From Flavonifractor sp. An306 (lineage in GTDB: Bacteria; Bacillota; Clostridia; Oscillospirales; Oscillospiraceae): a stretch of 46,976 nt of DNA. Under the pieces are notes generated by a model. That model did no database searches. It was not told the origin of the DNA and worked only from the letters and a program-made list of their open reading frames with translations. The DNA lies in assembly GCF_002159455.1 (NCBI RefSeq), contig NZ_NFIQ01000026.1, positions 1 through 46,976 on the forward strand, in the 5' to 3' direction. Below are positions 1 through 8,602 of the stretch, piece by piece. The position numbers were made by a program, and so were the translations under genes. Positions within the stretch are counted from its first letter, which is position 1; the number at the start of each line of letters is the position of its first letter.

Positions 1-2
1 AC

Positions 3-110
3 ACACTGTCAGGCCATTTACTCTCTCATTCTAACAGCTTCGGCTTTGAGATGGAAAAAGACGCGGCTGGCGGCCGCGCCTTAAACCGTAATTATTATTG
101 TAGGAGGTAA
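3..110 (+). other. Open frame running in from the left edge; possible 3' end of an upstream gene
   Basis: Frame 3 is open from the window edge to a TAA at 108-110, and the dapA ATG follows 5 bases later. The last codons of this frame overlap the dapA ribosome site (taggagg). Such close spacing is common when an upstream cistron lies in the same operon. The translated tail (ending NRNYYCRR) matches nothing I recognise, and the other two frames close earlier. It could equally be untranslated leader. Confidence 0.25.
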
Positions 111-115
111 CCCCT

Positions 116-1012
116 ATGATGAGAGAGCCTGTTTTTACCGGAGCCTGTTCCGCTATTATAACCCCCTTTGACGAGAGCGGCACTGTCAACTACGATCTGT
201 TCGGCCAGATTATCGACGAGCAGATCCAGCGCGGTGTAGACGCCATCTGCGTCTGCGGTACCACCGGCGAGTGTTCCACCCTCACCATCCGGGAGCACAT
301 CGCAGTGGTGGAGTACTGCGTCAAACACGTCAATCATCGGGTCAAGGTCATTGCCGGCGCGGGAAGCAACGATACTTCCGCTGCCGTCTATCTGTCCCAG
401 CATGCGGAGGACTCCGGAGCGGACGCCCTGCTCCATGTAACCCCTTATTACAACAAAGCGTCCCAGACCGGCCTCATCAAGCATTATGAGTACATTGCCG
501 ACCGGACGGAGCTCCCTGTGATCCTCTACAACGTCCCGTCCCGGACCGGCGTATCCTTTACTGCTGAGACCTATCAGGTTCTCTCCCGGCATCCCCATAT
601 CAACGGAGTCAAGGAGGCCAGCGGCAACTTCTCTTTGCTGGCCCACACCAAGGCCATCTGCGGCGATGACTTCTATATCTGGTCTGGAAACGACGACCAG
701 GTGGTACCTATGATGAGTCTGGGCGCCAAGGGGGTCATTTCCGTCGTGGCCAACATCGCGCCTGAGATTATGGTGCAGATGACCCATCTGTGCCTGGAGG
801 ACCGCTTTCAGGAGGCCGCTCAGCTTCAGCTGAAGTATATGGACTTTATTGACGCCCTCTTTCTGGAGGTCAATCCCATTCCGATCAAGGCCGCCATGAA
901 CCTGGCAGGCTATGGTGTGGGGTCGCTCCGGCTCCCGCTGTGCGATATGACCGACGGCCCTCTGGAGACGCTGCGGCAATCCATGCTGAAGCTGGGCCTG
1001 CTCAGCGCCTGA
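116..1012 (+). CDS. dapA: 4-hydroxy-tetrahydrodipicolinate synthase
   Basis: DapA condenses pyruvate with aspartate semialdehyde, the first committed step of lysine and diaminopimelate synthesis, in the cytoplasm. In spore formers the pathway also feeds dipicolinate. The 298-residue length fits this class I aldolase TIM barrel. Visible motifs are CGTTGECSTL near residue 44 (pyruvate-carboxylate-binding threonines), YNVPSRTG near 137 (catalytic Tyr) and GVKEASG near 165 (the Schiff-base lysine). The ATG lies 5-6 bases after taggaggtaa. A second ATG follows directly, so the start could be one codon later. dapB begins 22 bases downstream in the same direction, so the two are probably co-transcribed. 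Confidence 0.96.
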   Translation: MMREPVFTGACSAIITPFDESGTVNYDLFGQIIDEQIQRGVDAICVCGTTGECSTLTIREHIAVVEYCVKHVNHRVKVIAGAGSNDTSAAVYLSQHAEDSGADALLHVTPYYNKASQTGLIKHYEYIADRTELPVILYNVPSRTGVSFTAETYQVLSRHPHINGVKEASGNFSLLAHTKAICGDDFYIWSGNDDQVVPMMSLGAKGVISVVANIAPEIMVQMTHLCLEDRFQEAAQLQLKYMDFIDALFLEVNPIPIKAAMNLAGYGVGSLRLPLCDMTDGPLETLRQSMLKLGLLSA

Positions 1013-1034
1013 GTGTGGGAAAGGATGTTGGAAT

Positions 1035-1796
1035 ATGGTCAGGCTAATTATTTCCGGCTGTAATGGCCGGATGGGGCGGGTGGTGGAAACCATCTGTTCT
1101 GCCGACCCGGAATTTGAGATTATTGCCGGCTTTGACCTGCTGGGCGCTGCCGGTGACCGGGATTTTCCCATCTACTCCTCCCCTTCCGAATTCCAGGGGC
1201 AGGCAGATGTGGTGGTTGATTTCTCCTCCCCTGCCGCGCTGGACGCTCTGCTGGAGTTCGGCCTCCAGCGCCGGCTTCCGCTGGTGCTGGCTACCACCGG
1301 ATATTCAGAGCAGCAGCTGCTGGACATTGACCGTGCTGCCGGCGCAATTCCCATTTTCCGCTCAGCCAATATGTCCCTTGGGGTAAATGTATTGCTGCAG
1401 CTGGTGCGCTCCGCCGTCCGAGCGCTGGGAGAAGGCTTTGATCTGGAAATCGTAGAGCGCCACCACAATAAAAAAGTGGATGCGCCCAGTGGTACAGCAC
1501 TGATGCTGGCGGACGCGGCCGCAGAGGCCCTCCCCTATACGCCGGAATATGTTTTTGACCGCCAGGCTGTCCGGAAACCCAGAGGAAAAACGGAAATCGG
1601 CATTTCCTCTGTGCGAGGCGGCGGCATTGTGGGAGATCATGAGGTTATTTTTGCCGGGCGGGACGAGGTCATTGAGCTCCGCCATACCGCTATGAGCCGG
1701 GATGTATTTGCCTCTGGCGCAATACGGGCGGCGAAGTTTTTGGCCGGCATAACGGCCCCTGGGCTCTATACCATGTCCGATTTGATTTCACTATAA
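1035..1796 (+). CDS. dapB: 4-hydroxy-tetrahydrodipicolinate reductase
   Basis: DapB reduces the DapA product with NAD(P)H to tetrahydrodipicolinate, the next step of the lysine/DAP pathway. The 253 residues show the N-terminal Rossmann motif SGCNGRMGR (residues 7-15), ATTGYSEQQ near 88, and the catalytic block ERHHNKKVDAPSGTA near 140-155, which holds the HH pair and the lysine used in catalysis. A weak ribosome site (ggaaagga) lies upstream of the ATG. It follows dapA by 22 bases and ends directly at an intrinsic terminator. Confidence 0.96.
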   Translation: MVRLIISGCNGRMGRVVETICSADPEFEIIAGFDLLGAAGDRDFPIYSSPSEFQGQADVVVDFSSPAALDALLEFGLQRRLPLVLATTGYSEQQLLDIDRAAGAIPIFRSANMSLGVNVLLQLVRSAVRALGEGFDLEIVERHHNKKVDAPSGTALMLADAAAEALPYTPEYVFDRQAVRKPRGKTEIGISSVRGGGIVGDHEVIFAGRDEVIELRHTAMSRDVFASGAIRAAKFLAGITAPGLYTMSDLISL

Positions 1797-1798
1797 AA

Positions 1799-1836
1799 AA
1801 TTGGGAGAGCGTCACTGACGCTCTCCCAATTTTTAT
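1799..1836. terminator. Bidirectional intrinsic terminator between dapB and the AI-2E family gene
   Basis: A perfect inverted repeat (ttgggagagcgtc paired with gacgctctcccaa) is flanked by an A-run on the left and a T-run on the right. It can therefore terminate dapB on the plus strand and the convergent permease gene on the minus strand, whose stop codon lies at its right edge. Confidence 0.9.
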
Positions 1837-3002
1837 GTGGCTGGATCAATGGGTTTCCCATTTCCGTCAATTCCCTTTTTGCGCAGCCGTTTGTTCACCC
1901 AGTCCCGCATCAGGGAGTAGAGCACCGCAAATGTAGGTACGCCCAGAACCATTCCAGGGAATCCAAACAGACCGCCGCAGGTCACAATGGCAATCAGCAC
2001 CCAAATGGCGGACAGGCCCGTGCTGTCGCCCAAAATCTTGGGACCCAGGATATTTCCGTCAAACTGCTGCAGGCCGATGACCAGAACAAAAAATCGCAGG
2101 GCGGCCCAGGGGTCCACGATGACCAGAATCATCAGGCAAGGGATGGCGCCAATGATGGGGCCAAAAAACGGGATGATATTGGTTACACCCACCACCACGC
2201 TGACCAGCATGGGATAAGGAATGCGGAAGATCAGGCACAGGATAAAGCAGAGCACGCCGATAATGGCGGAATCAATCAGCTTGCCGTTGATAAAGCCCAC
2301 AAAAATCCGGTTGGCCTCGCTGCATACGTCCAGCAGCCAGTCAGCGCGGCGCTTGGGCAGGATGGCATACAGGATCTTTTTGATCTGAGGCACCAGCCGC
2401 CCCTTCCCCGCCAGCATATAGACAGAGGAGATGACCGCCGTAATGCCGGAAATCACACCGTTACCTACGGCGACGCCTACATCCAGGAGCTGAGGCAGGG
2501 CCTTGGATACCGTCTCACTGATATTGCTCATCATGTCCTGATAGGATCCCAGTATTTCACTGATGCCATCGCCCTCCAGCTGAAATTGTTCCGTCAGGTT
2601 CTTTACCAGCGTATCCAGTCCGGCCAAATACGTCTGCATATTGGCAGCCAGGTCTGTAATGCTCTGCACGACCTGAGGAATAATGAGGTTCAGCAGGATC
2701 ACCAATACAGCCAACGCCAACAGATACACGGTAGTAATGGATAGCGCCCGCTTGCCTTTCCGTTTGGCATATAGCTTCTGCTCAAAAAAGCACATGGGGG
2801 TATTGAGCAGATAGGCAATGGCAAAGCCGGCGATGAAGGGAGAGAGCACCTTCATAAACATTTTGATGCGTACAGTGATCACATCAAAATGGGTGAGCCC
2901 CACATAGAACAAAATCGCAATCAGCAATACCACTAGCAGGGAGATAAAATGGCCCTCCAGGATGTACCACTTCTTCTTCTCCCGGTTTTCATCGTCCGAC
3001 AC
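1833..3002 (-). CDS. AI-2E family (DUF20/YdgG-type) membrane permease
   Basis: This polytopic membrane protein has the AI-2E transporter family layout: hydrophobic pairs near the N-terminus, an amphipathic middle (about residues 110-190), then a dense cluster of helices ending in FGFPGMVLGVPTFAVLYS. Members export small molecules or act in ion antiport; the substrate here cannot be read from sequence. I chose the GTG at 3002 (389 residues) because AAAGGAGG lies 8 bases before it on the minus strand. An upstream ATG at 3026 has no comparable ribosome site. It is convergent with dapB and downstream of tyrS, from which a terminator separates it. Confidence 0.85.
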   Translation of the reverse strand: MSDDENREKKKWYILEGHFISLLVVLLIAILFYVGLTHFDVITVRIKMFMKVLSPFIAGFAIAYLLNTPMCFFEQKLYAKRKGKRALSITTVYLLALAVLVILLNLIIPQVVQSITDLAANMQTYLAGLDTLVKNLTEQFQLEGDGISEILGSYQDMMSNISETVSKALPQLLDVGVAVGNGVISGITAVISSVYMLAGKGRLVPQIKKILYAILPKRRADWLLDVCSEANRIFVGFINGKLIDSAIIGVLCFILCLIFRIPYPMLVSVVVGVTNIIPFFGPIIGAIPCLMILVIVDPWAALRFFVLVIGLQQFDGNILGPKILGDSTGLSAIWVLIAIVTCGGLFGFPGMVLGVPTFAVLYSLMRDWVNKRLRKKGIDGNGKPIDPAT

Positions 3003-3084
3003 GTCGTTTTCCTCCTTTTGAAGCATGTCTGATCAGAACATATTGTACCATGGCGGCAGGTCGGCTGCAACCGGACTGACGCAG

Positions 3085-3121
3085 AAAAAGGGGGACGCCA
3101 CAAATTTTGCGGCATCCCCCT
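3085..3121 (-). terminator. Intrinsic terminator after tyrS
   Basis: On the minus strand a GC-rich stem (gggggatgccgc paired with gtggcgtccccc, one mismatch) is followed by TTTTT, starting a few bases after the tyrS stop. Confidence 0.85.
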
Positions 3122-3126
3122 CCTGG

Positions 3127-4353
3127 TTATCCCACCATAGCGCGGTGAAACACCTTCTTGCCTTTTTTAATGGTAACACCCTCACCGGACAGCTGCCCGG
3201 CGGTCACAGAAGCGTTGACGTCGGTCACCTTCTCACCGTCCAGCTCCACGCCGCCCTGCTCAATCAGCCGCCGGGCCTCCTTTTTGGAGGGCACCAGGCC
3301 ACACTTGAGCATCAGATCCAGGATACCGATAGCTCCGTCCGTGAGATCCTCGGCCGTCAGCGTGGTGGAGGGCATATTGCTCCTGTCTCCGCCGGTGGAA
3401 AACAGGGCCTTGGCGGCATCCTGCGCCTTCTGGGCCTCTTCCTCCCCGTGAACCAGCTTGGTCAGTTCAAAGGCCAGAATTTCCTTGGCGGTGTTGAGCT
3501 GGGCGCCCTCCCACTTGTCCATCTCATCAATCTGCTCCAGCGGCAGGAAGGTGAGCATGCGCAGACACTTGAGCACGTCGGCGTCCCCCACATTGCGCCA
3601 GTACTGATAAAAATCATAGGGACTGGTCTTGTTTGGATCCAGCCACACCGCGCCGGACTGGGTCTTGCCCATCTTTTTCCCCTCAGAATTGAGCAGCAGG
3701 GTGATGGTCATGGCGTGGGCGTCCTTGCCCAGCTTGCGGCGGATCAGCTCAGTGCCGCCCAGCATGTTGGACCACTGGTCGTCGCCGCCGAACTGCATAT
3801 TGCAGCCATAGTGCTGGAACAGGTAGTAGAAATCGTAGGACTGCATGATCATATAGTTGAATTCCAGGAAACTGAGCCCCTTTTCCATCCGCTGTTTGTA
3901 GCACTCGGCCCGCAGCATATTGTTTACCGAGAAGCAGGCGCCCACATCCCGCAGCAGCTCAATATAGTTCAGTTTCATCAGCCAGTCGGCGTTGTTCACC
4001 ATCTGGGCCTTGCCCTCGCCGAACTCAATGAAGCGCTCCATCTGCTTTTTGAAGCAGTCGCAGTTGTGCTGGATGGTCTCAGGGGTCATCATCGTACGCA
4101 TATCAGACCGGCCGGAGGGGTCGCCCACCATGCCGGTGCCGCCGCCGATCACCGCGATGGGGCGGTTTCCGGCCATCTGGAGCCGCTTCATCAGGCACAG
4201 AGCCATGAAGTGGCCCACATGGAGGGAGTCGGCAGTGGGGTCAAAGCCAATGTAAAACACAGCCTTGCCCTCATTGATCATCTTGGAGATCTCCTCCTCA
4301 TTGGTCACCTGGGCAATCAATCCCCGGGCCTTCAGCTCTTCATAACAAGTCAT
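3127..4353 (-). CDS. tyrS: Tyrosyl-tRNA synthetase (TyrRS, bacterial type 1)
   Basis: TyrS charges tRNA-Tyr in the cytoplasm. The class I signatures are visible: [14 protein letters not shown] near residue 38-51 (HIGH-type motif) and KMGKT near 230 (KMSKS-type motif). A C-terminal S4 RNA-binding domain holds [17 protein letters not shown]. The start at 4353 gives 408 residues, the usual length, with AAGGAG 8 bases upstream. The longer reading frame reaching 4446 runs back into the T-box antiterminator and is not real. Expression should rise when uncharged tRNA-Tyr accumulates, through the leader directly upstream. Confidence 0.96.
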   Translation of the reverse strand: MTCYEELKARGLIAQVTNEEEISKMINEGKAVFYIGFDPTADSLHVGHFMALCLMKRLQMAGNRPIAVIGGGTGMVGDPSGRSDMRTMMTPETIQHNCDCFKKQMERFIEFGEGKAQMVNNADWLMKLNYIELLRDVGACFSVNNMLRAECYKQRMEKGLSFLEFNYMIMQSYDFYYLFQHYGCNMQFGGDDQWSNMLGGTELIRRKLGKDAHAMTITLLLNSEGKKMGKTQSGAVWLDPNKTSPYDFYQYWRNVGDADVLKCLRMLTFLPLEQIDEMDKWEGAQLNTAKEILAFELTKLVHGEEEAQKAQDAAKALFSTGGDRSNMPSTTLTAEDLTDGAIGILDLMLKCGLVPSKKEARRLIEQGGVELDGEKVTDVNASVTAGQLSGEGVTIKKGKKVFHRAMVG

Positions 4354-4668
4354 CGCTCTTCTCCTTTTCCTTGTTGAATATTTGGGTATCTCATGCAAAA
4401 ACGCCCTCTGTCCATTCGGACAGAGGGCGTAAAGACGCGGTACCACCTCTGGTTCGCCGTTTTCTCACAAAAACAGCCTCAGGCCGTGCCAACACACGGC
4501 GGCGCAATAACGGGCGCACCCGACCCAGCCCTACTGGAAACCCACTTCGTTCAGGCGGCTACTCCAAGGTGTATTTCCCGGCGTGTCCCCTCCCCCTCTC
4601 ACCAAACCGGGGGCTCTCTGGGCGGGACGGGCGACGGTACTTCTCCCTGTCATCGCAGTTTCATATTG
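4354..4668 (-). promoter_or_regulatory. T-box riboswitch leader of tyrS
   Basis: The minus strand carries the conserved T-box AGGTGGTACCGCG at 4448-4436, which pairs with the tRNA acceptor end. A terminator stem follows (CGCCCTCTGTCC with GGACAGAGGGCG, 4429-4402) with a T-rich tail before the tyrS start. A Stem I-like GGGAGAAGTA lies at about 4648-4639. A UAC triplet at 4573-4571 is a possible tyrosine specifier; that assignment is tentative because I did not fold the leader. The identity is clear from the T-box, terminator and tyrS context. Confidence 0.9.
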
Positions 4669-4674
4669 TGTTGG

Positions 4675-4703
4675 ATTATAGTATGTCCAGGTTTGTTTGT
4701 CAA
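4675..4703 (-). promoter_or_regulatory. Sigma-A promoter of the tyrS T-box transcript
   Basis: On the minus strand TTGACA (4703-4698) and TATAAT (4680-4675) are separated by exactly 17 bases, an ideal vegetative promoter. Transcription should start near 4668. Confidence 0.9.
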
Positions 4704-4728
4704 GAGGAAATGTTATACTCAACAAAAT

Positions 4729-6426
4729 CTAGCTTTTGTGAAGTTGCTTATAGAGCTCCGCACCGTCCAGCAGCTCTCCGGCGGCATCCAGCGTGGCCTC
4801 CGTAATGTGCTCCCCGGATGTGAGCCGCGCCAACTCCTCTTTCCGGCGGCTGCGGTCCAGCCGCTCTACCTGGGTATAGGTGCGGCCAGCCCGCTCCCCT
4901 TTCTCTACCGAGAAATGAACGTCCGCCATAGCCGCCAGCTGGGGCAGATGGGTGACGCACAAGACCTGCTTGCTTCTGGCCACGTCGGCCAGCTTTTCCG
5001 CCACCTTCTGGGCCGCCCGTCCGGATACTCCGGTGTCCACCTCGTCAAAGACCATGGTACCCACCTGATCGTTCTCTGCCAGTACATTTTTCAGCGCCAG
5101 CATGATCCGGGCCAATTCGCCGCCGGAGGCGATCTTCTGGATTGGCTTCAGATCCTCGCCCACATTGGCGGACATGAGGAACTGCACCTCATCCATACCG
5201 GTTTCGTCCATACCGTACGCCCCCGCCTTGGGCTGAAATTGAACCTGAAAGCGCACCTTTGGCATATCCAGCTGGGCCAGTTCACTCTGGATCCGCTTTT
5301 CCAAGGCTTTGGCACATTTCTTTCGGGCAGCACTCAGGACATTGCCCGCCTTACCAGCGGCGTCCAGGGCCTTGTCCCGCTCCTTCTCCAGCCGGGCCAC
5401 TTTATCTGAAGAAAACTGGATCTCATCCAGTTCTTTTTTACAGCGCTCCAGATAGTCCAGCATCTCCTCCACTGTGCCGCCGTATTTCTTTTTCAGACGA
5501 TGGAGCACATCCAACCGGCTCTCAATTTCATCCAGCTCTCCTGGCTCAAAGTCAAAGCTCTCCCGCAGATCGCGGATCTGCTCGGCCAAATCATCGGCAG
5601 CACAGCGCAGCTCCGTCAGCTTGTCCAGAAGCTCCGATGCCTGTGGGCTGAGCCGGGCGGCGGTATGGAGCGCATTCTCACCGGCGCCCAGCAGAGCGGC
5701 CGCCCCATCCCGTTCCTCGTCGCCGGACAACGCCAAGTGCGCCCCTTCCACCGACTCAATCAGTTTACCAGCGTTGCGCAGCAAATCCCGGCGGCAGGTC
5801 AGTTCCTCCTCCTCGCCCGGTTGAAGCTGGGCCCGCTCCAGCTCACTGATTTGATATTGCAGGTTGTCAATCCGTCTGGCTTTTTCCGCTTCGTTCATCT
5901 GCAGCGCAGAAATTTCCCGGGTCAGAGCGGCCAATGCTTCATAGGCGATCCGAAAGGCCATCCGCTCCTCCTCTGTTGCTCCAAATCCATCCAGGTATTC
6001 CAGATGACACTTCTCGTCCAACAGCTGCTGCCCATCATGCTGGCCGTGGATATTGAGCAGCTGCCTGCCCAGCTGCCGCAGCTGAGAGACCGTGATAAGC
6101 CGGCCATTGAGCCGACAGATATTTTTTCCGTCCGGCTGGATCTCCCGTTGAATGAGGAGATTCCCCTCCTCGTCCGGCCCGCAGCCGTTTTCCTGAAACC
6201 ACGGCAAGTCCGGCAGCGCGGTAAATACCGCGTTGACCAAAGCCGACTTCGCGCCCGTCCGGATCAGGTCCCGGCTGGTTCGCTCTCCGATAATGGCCCC
6301 GATGGCATCCACCACAATGGATTTTCCGGCGCCGGTCTCACCTGTCAAGGCATTGAAGCCGCTGTCAAACTGAATATCTGCTGTCTGGATAACCGCGATA
6401 TTTTCAATGTGGAGCAGAGAAAGCAT
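4729..6426 (-). CDS. recN: DNA repair protein RecN
   Basis: RecN is an SMC-like ATPase that acts early at DNA double-strand breaks. The 565-residue protein has Walker A GETGAGKS (residues 29-36), a long central coiled-coil stretch rich in Glu, Leu and Arg (about 150-370), the signature SGGELARIMLALK (about 435) and a Walker B/D-loop DEVDTGVSGRAAQ (about 465). The ATG has AGGTGA upstream. It is the last gene of the nusB-to-recN operon; argR precedes it by 42 bases. A short A/T-flanked inverted repeat (4722-4739) overlaps its stop codon and might help end the transcript. Confidence 0.95.
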   Translation of the reverse strand: MLSLLHIENIAVIQTADIQFDSGFNALTGETGAGKSIVVDAIGAIIGERTSRDLIRTGAKSALVNAVFTALPDLPWFQENGCGPDEEGNLLIQREIQPDGKNICRLNGRLITVSQLRQLGRQLLNIHGQHDGQQLLDEKCHLEYLDGFGATEEERMAFRIAYEALAALTREISALQMNEAEKARRIDNLQYQISELERAQLQPGEEEELTCRRDLLRNAGKLIESVEGAHLALSGDEERDGAAALLGAGENALHTAARLSPQASELLDKLTELRCAADDLAEQIRDLRESFDFEPGELDEIESRLDVLHRLKKKYGGTVEEMLDYLERCKKELDEIQFSSDKVARLEKERDKALDAAGKAGNVLSAARKKCAKALEKRIQSELAQLDMPKVRFQVQFQPKAGAYGMDETGMDEVQFLMSANVGEDLKPIQKIASGGELARIMLALKNVLAENDQVGTMVFDEVDTGVSGRAAQKVAEKLADVARSKQVLCVTHLPQLAAMADVHFSVEKGERAGRTYTQVERLDRSRRKEELARLTSGEHITEATLDAAGELLDGAELYKQLHKS

Positions 6427-6468
6427 AGTATCACCTGACCGTCCGGGTTCTCATGGGCTGACGCCCCT

Positions 6469-6921
6469 TTATTTCAGCATGGAATGGATTTCATTGCAGA
6501 ATTCGGCGGCATCCTCGTTGGTCCGCATAATCAGAATTGCGGTGTCGTCCCCAGCCAGACTGCCCACCAGATTGGCGATGTCCATGCCGTCAATTGCGGC
6601 GCAGGCCGCTGAGGCCAGACCGGGCATAGTCTTAAGCACTACAATATTTTGCGCAACGTCAAAAGAGGTGACGCCCTCTTTGAAAATGGTCCGCAGCCGC
6701 CCGGCGAAATTGAGAGATGCCTTGCGTTCCGAGACCGCATAGCGGTACGCTCCATAGCTGGTCAGCTCTTTGATCAGATGAAGCTCCTTAATATCTCTGG
6801 AGATCGTCGCCTGGGTAGACTGAACCCCTCTGGCCTTCAGTTCTGTCAGAAGCTGATCCTGGGTATCAATATCCTGCTCCTCAATAATCCGCAGAATCTC
6901 CTGTTGCCGCTTTGCCTTCAT
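6469..6921 (-). CDS. argR: Arginine repressor ArgR
   Basis: ArgR is a hexameric arginine-sensing DNA-binding protein that controls arginine metabolism. The N-terminal winged helix shows ATISRDIKEL (about residues 39-48), and the C-terminal oligomerisation domain holds GSLAGDDTAILIMR near 130, with the aspartates that bind arginine. I chose the ATG at 6921 (150 residues), 2 bases after the nadK stop, because GGGTGG lies about 9 bases upstream. An in-frame TTG two codons earlier is too close to that ribosome site. ArgR between nadK and recN is standard for clostridial genomes. Confidence 0.94.
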   Translation of the reverse strand: MKAKRQQEILRIIEEQDIDTQDQLLTELKARGVQSTQATISRDIKELHLIKELTSYGAYRYAVSERKASLNFAGRLRTIFKEGVTSFDVAQNIVVLKTMPGLASAACAAIDGMDIANLVGSLAGDDTAILIMRTNEDAAEFCNEIHSMLK

Positions 6922-6923
6922 GC

Positions 6924-7787
6924 TCAAACACCACCCAACTTATGATTCAAAATCTCATAAAATGTGCGTCCGGTCACGCGTACCAACTGCGTTTTGGATT
7001 TGGATTCCCTGGCTTCCACCACGTCGCCTCCGTTGAGCCGGAACGCCTTTCCCCCATCTACCGACAGATAGGTGGTCTTGCGCACCATCCGCCCCAGCTT
7101 GACGGACAGCAATCTCCCACGCCCCAGTACAAAGGAGCGGGCTGACAGCGCATGGGGGCAAATAGGGGTGACAATGATATTTTCAGCTGTTGGCTCTACG
7201 ATAGGCCCTCCGGCAGACATGGAATAGGCAGTAGACCCTGTAGGTGTACTGATGATCACACCGTCCGCTGAAAAACTGGAGATCAGCACCTTATCCCCAT
7301 AGACCTCAAGATCCACGACACGGGCAACGGCCCCCTTTGTCACAGCGGCATCATTCAGAGCCAAATCACTGTAAATGATTTTCCCTTCACGGCGCACCAC
7401 TACATCCAGCATCATGCGGCTCTCAATAGTATACTTCCCTGCTGCCAGGCGAGAAAGCATGGACAACTCTCCCTGCTCCAGCTCTGCCATAAATCCAACG
7501 CTGCCCAAATTGACACCCAATACTGGTACATGGCAGGCATTGGCATCCTTGGCTGCATGGAGAATGGTTCCATCTCCTCCAAAACAGATCAGCATGTCTG
7601 CGCTTTTCAACTCTTCCTGCGTATTTTTAAAACGGATATGCTTCGGCAGATCCAGGCTCCCCCCTTCTACTGGAAAGGGCAAACACATTACAGTCTCCAC
7701 GCCTACACTCCGCAGAATCTTTTCTGCCGCCTGGGCGGCCTTCAGGCCTCGGTCCCGATAGGGATTGGGGCTCAATACCACTTTCAT
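6924..7787 (-). CDS. nadK: NAD kinase
   Basis: NadK phosphorylates NAD to NADP. The family motifs are present: GGDGTILHAAK (about residues 59-69, the GGDG catalytic loop), NLGSVGFMAELE (about 82-93) and PTGSTAYSMSAGGPIV (about 170). The start at 7787 gives 287 residues; its ATGA overlaps the tlyA stop, and GGAGG lies about 10 bases upstream. A longer frame to 7850 would run inside tlyA and lacks support. Confidence 0.95.
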   Translation of the reverse strand: MKVVLSPNPYRDRGLKAAQAAEKILRSVGVETVMCLPFPVEGGSLDLPKHIRFKNTQEELKSADMLICFGGDGTILHAAKDANACHVPVLGVNLGSVGFMAELEQGELSMLSRLAAGKYTIESRMMLDVVVRREGKIIYSDLALNDAAVTKGAVARVVDLEVYGDKVLISSFSADGVIISTPTGSTAYSMSAGGPIVEPTAENIIVTPICPHALSARSFVLGRGRLLSVKLGRMVRKTTYLSVDGGKAFRLNGGDVVEARESKSKTQLVRVTGRTFYEILNHKLGGV

Positions 7788-8602
7788 GCGCCCGTCCCCT
7801 CCAACGTTTGATGAGACTGCTCCACCAGTGTCGACAGTTCTCCAGACCAAGTGCTCTCTGCCCCCGCCTGAAGATACCCAAGATATTCAATATTACCTTC
7901 TGGCCCACGGATTGGAGAAAAGGTAATATCCTTTACACCAAATCCAGCTTCACCGGCATGAACCAAGAAATGCTCCAGCACTTCCAGGTGGACTTTAGGG
8001 TCCCGTACCACACCCTTCTTCCCCACCTTTTCCCGGCCGGCTTCAAATTGCGGTTTGACCAGGCAAACGACCTTGCCCCGCTCCTTTAAAATCCCTCTCA
8101 GGGCGGGCAGGATCAGCCTGAGAGAGATAAAGGATACATCCACACTGGCAAAATCCAGTTCATCGGGTACCTGCTCATGGGTCAGATAGCGGGCGTTGGT
8201 CCGCTCCAGGCAAACCACACGAGGGTCGCTGCGCAGACTCCAAGCCAGCTGCCCATAGCCCACATCCACGGCATATACCTTTTTAGCCCCATTTTGCAGC
8301 ATACAGTCGGTGAAACCGCCGGTAGATGCGCCGATATCACCACAGATCGCCCCCGCCAAGTCGATCTCGGCAAAGGTTTTCATCGCTTTTTCCAGCTTCA
8401 GGCCGCCGCGGCTGACATAGGCCAGTCCCTGCCCACGCACCTGGATATCTGCATCCTCCGGCAACTGGACACCTGCTTTATCCACCTTCTGTTCGCCAAC
8501 GTAGACCTGTCCGCTCATAATGATGGCCTGGGCCCTCTGGCGGCTTTCGACAAGACCCCGCTCCACCAGCAGAACGTCCAGCCGCTTTTTATTGCTTGCC
8601 AT
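7784..8602 (-). CDS. tlyA: TlyA family rRNA (cytidine-2'-O)-methyltransferase
   Basis: The first 60 residues form an S4 RNA-binding domain (KKRLDVLLVERGLVESRQRA). A RrmJ/FtsJ-type SAM-dependent methyltransferase domain follows, with GDIGASTGGFTDCML (SAM loop, about 90) and AVDVGYGQLAW (about 112). Family members 2'-O-methylate rRNA cytidines in both ribosomal subunits; some have been called haemolysins. The start at 8602 (272 residues) overlaps the end of dxs by 14 bases, and nadK overlaps its stop by 4, so translation is likely coupled. The apparent extension to 8719 lies inside dxs. Confidence 0.93.
   Translation of the reverse strand: MASNKKRLDVLLVERGLVESRQRAQAIIMSGQVYVGEQKVDKAGVQLPEDADIQVRGQGLAYVSRGGLKLEKAMKTFAEIDLAGAICGDIGASTGGFTDCMLQNGAKKVYAVDVGYGQLAWSLRSDPRVVCLERTNARYLTHEQVPDELDFASVDVSFISLRLILPALRGILKERGKVVCLVKPQFEAGREKVGKKGVVRDPKVHLEVLEHFLVHAGEAGFGVKDITFSPIRGPEGNIEYLGYLQAGAESTWSGELSTLVEQSHQTLEGTGA

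Noticed and set aside
95-1171. A 358-residue open frame on the minus strand opposite dapA
   Set aside because: It covers dapA, whose identity is certain, has no ribosome site and is a reading-frame shadow of a GC-rich gene.
3025-4377. A 450-residue open frame opposite tyrS
   Set aside because: It is antisense to a clear tyrosyl-tRNA synthetase; its His/Gly/Leu-rich composition is that of a mirrored coding frame.
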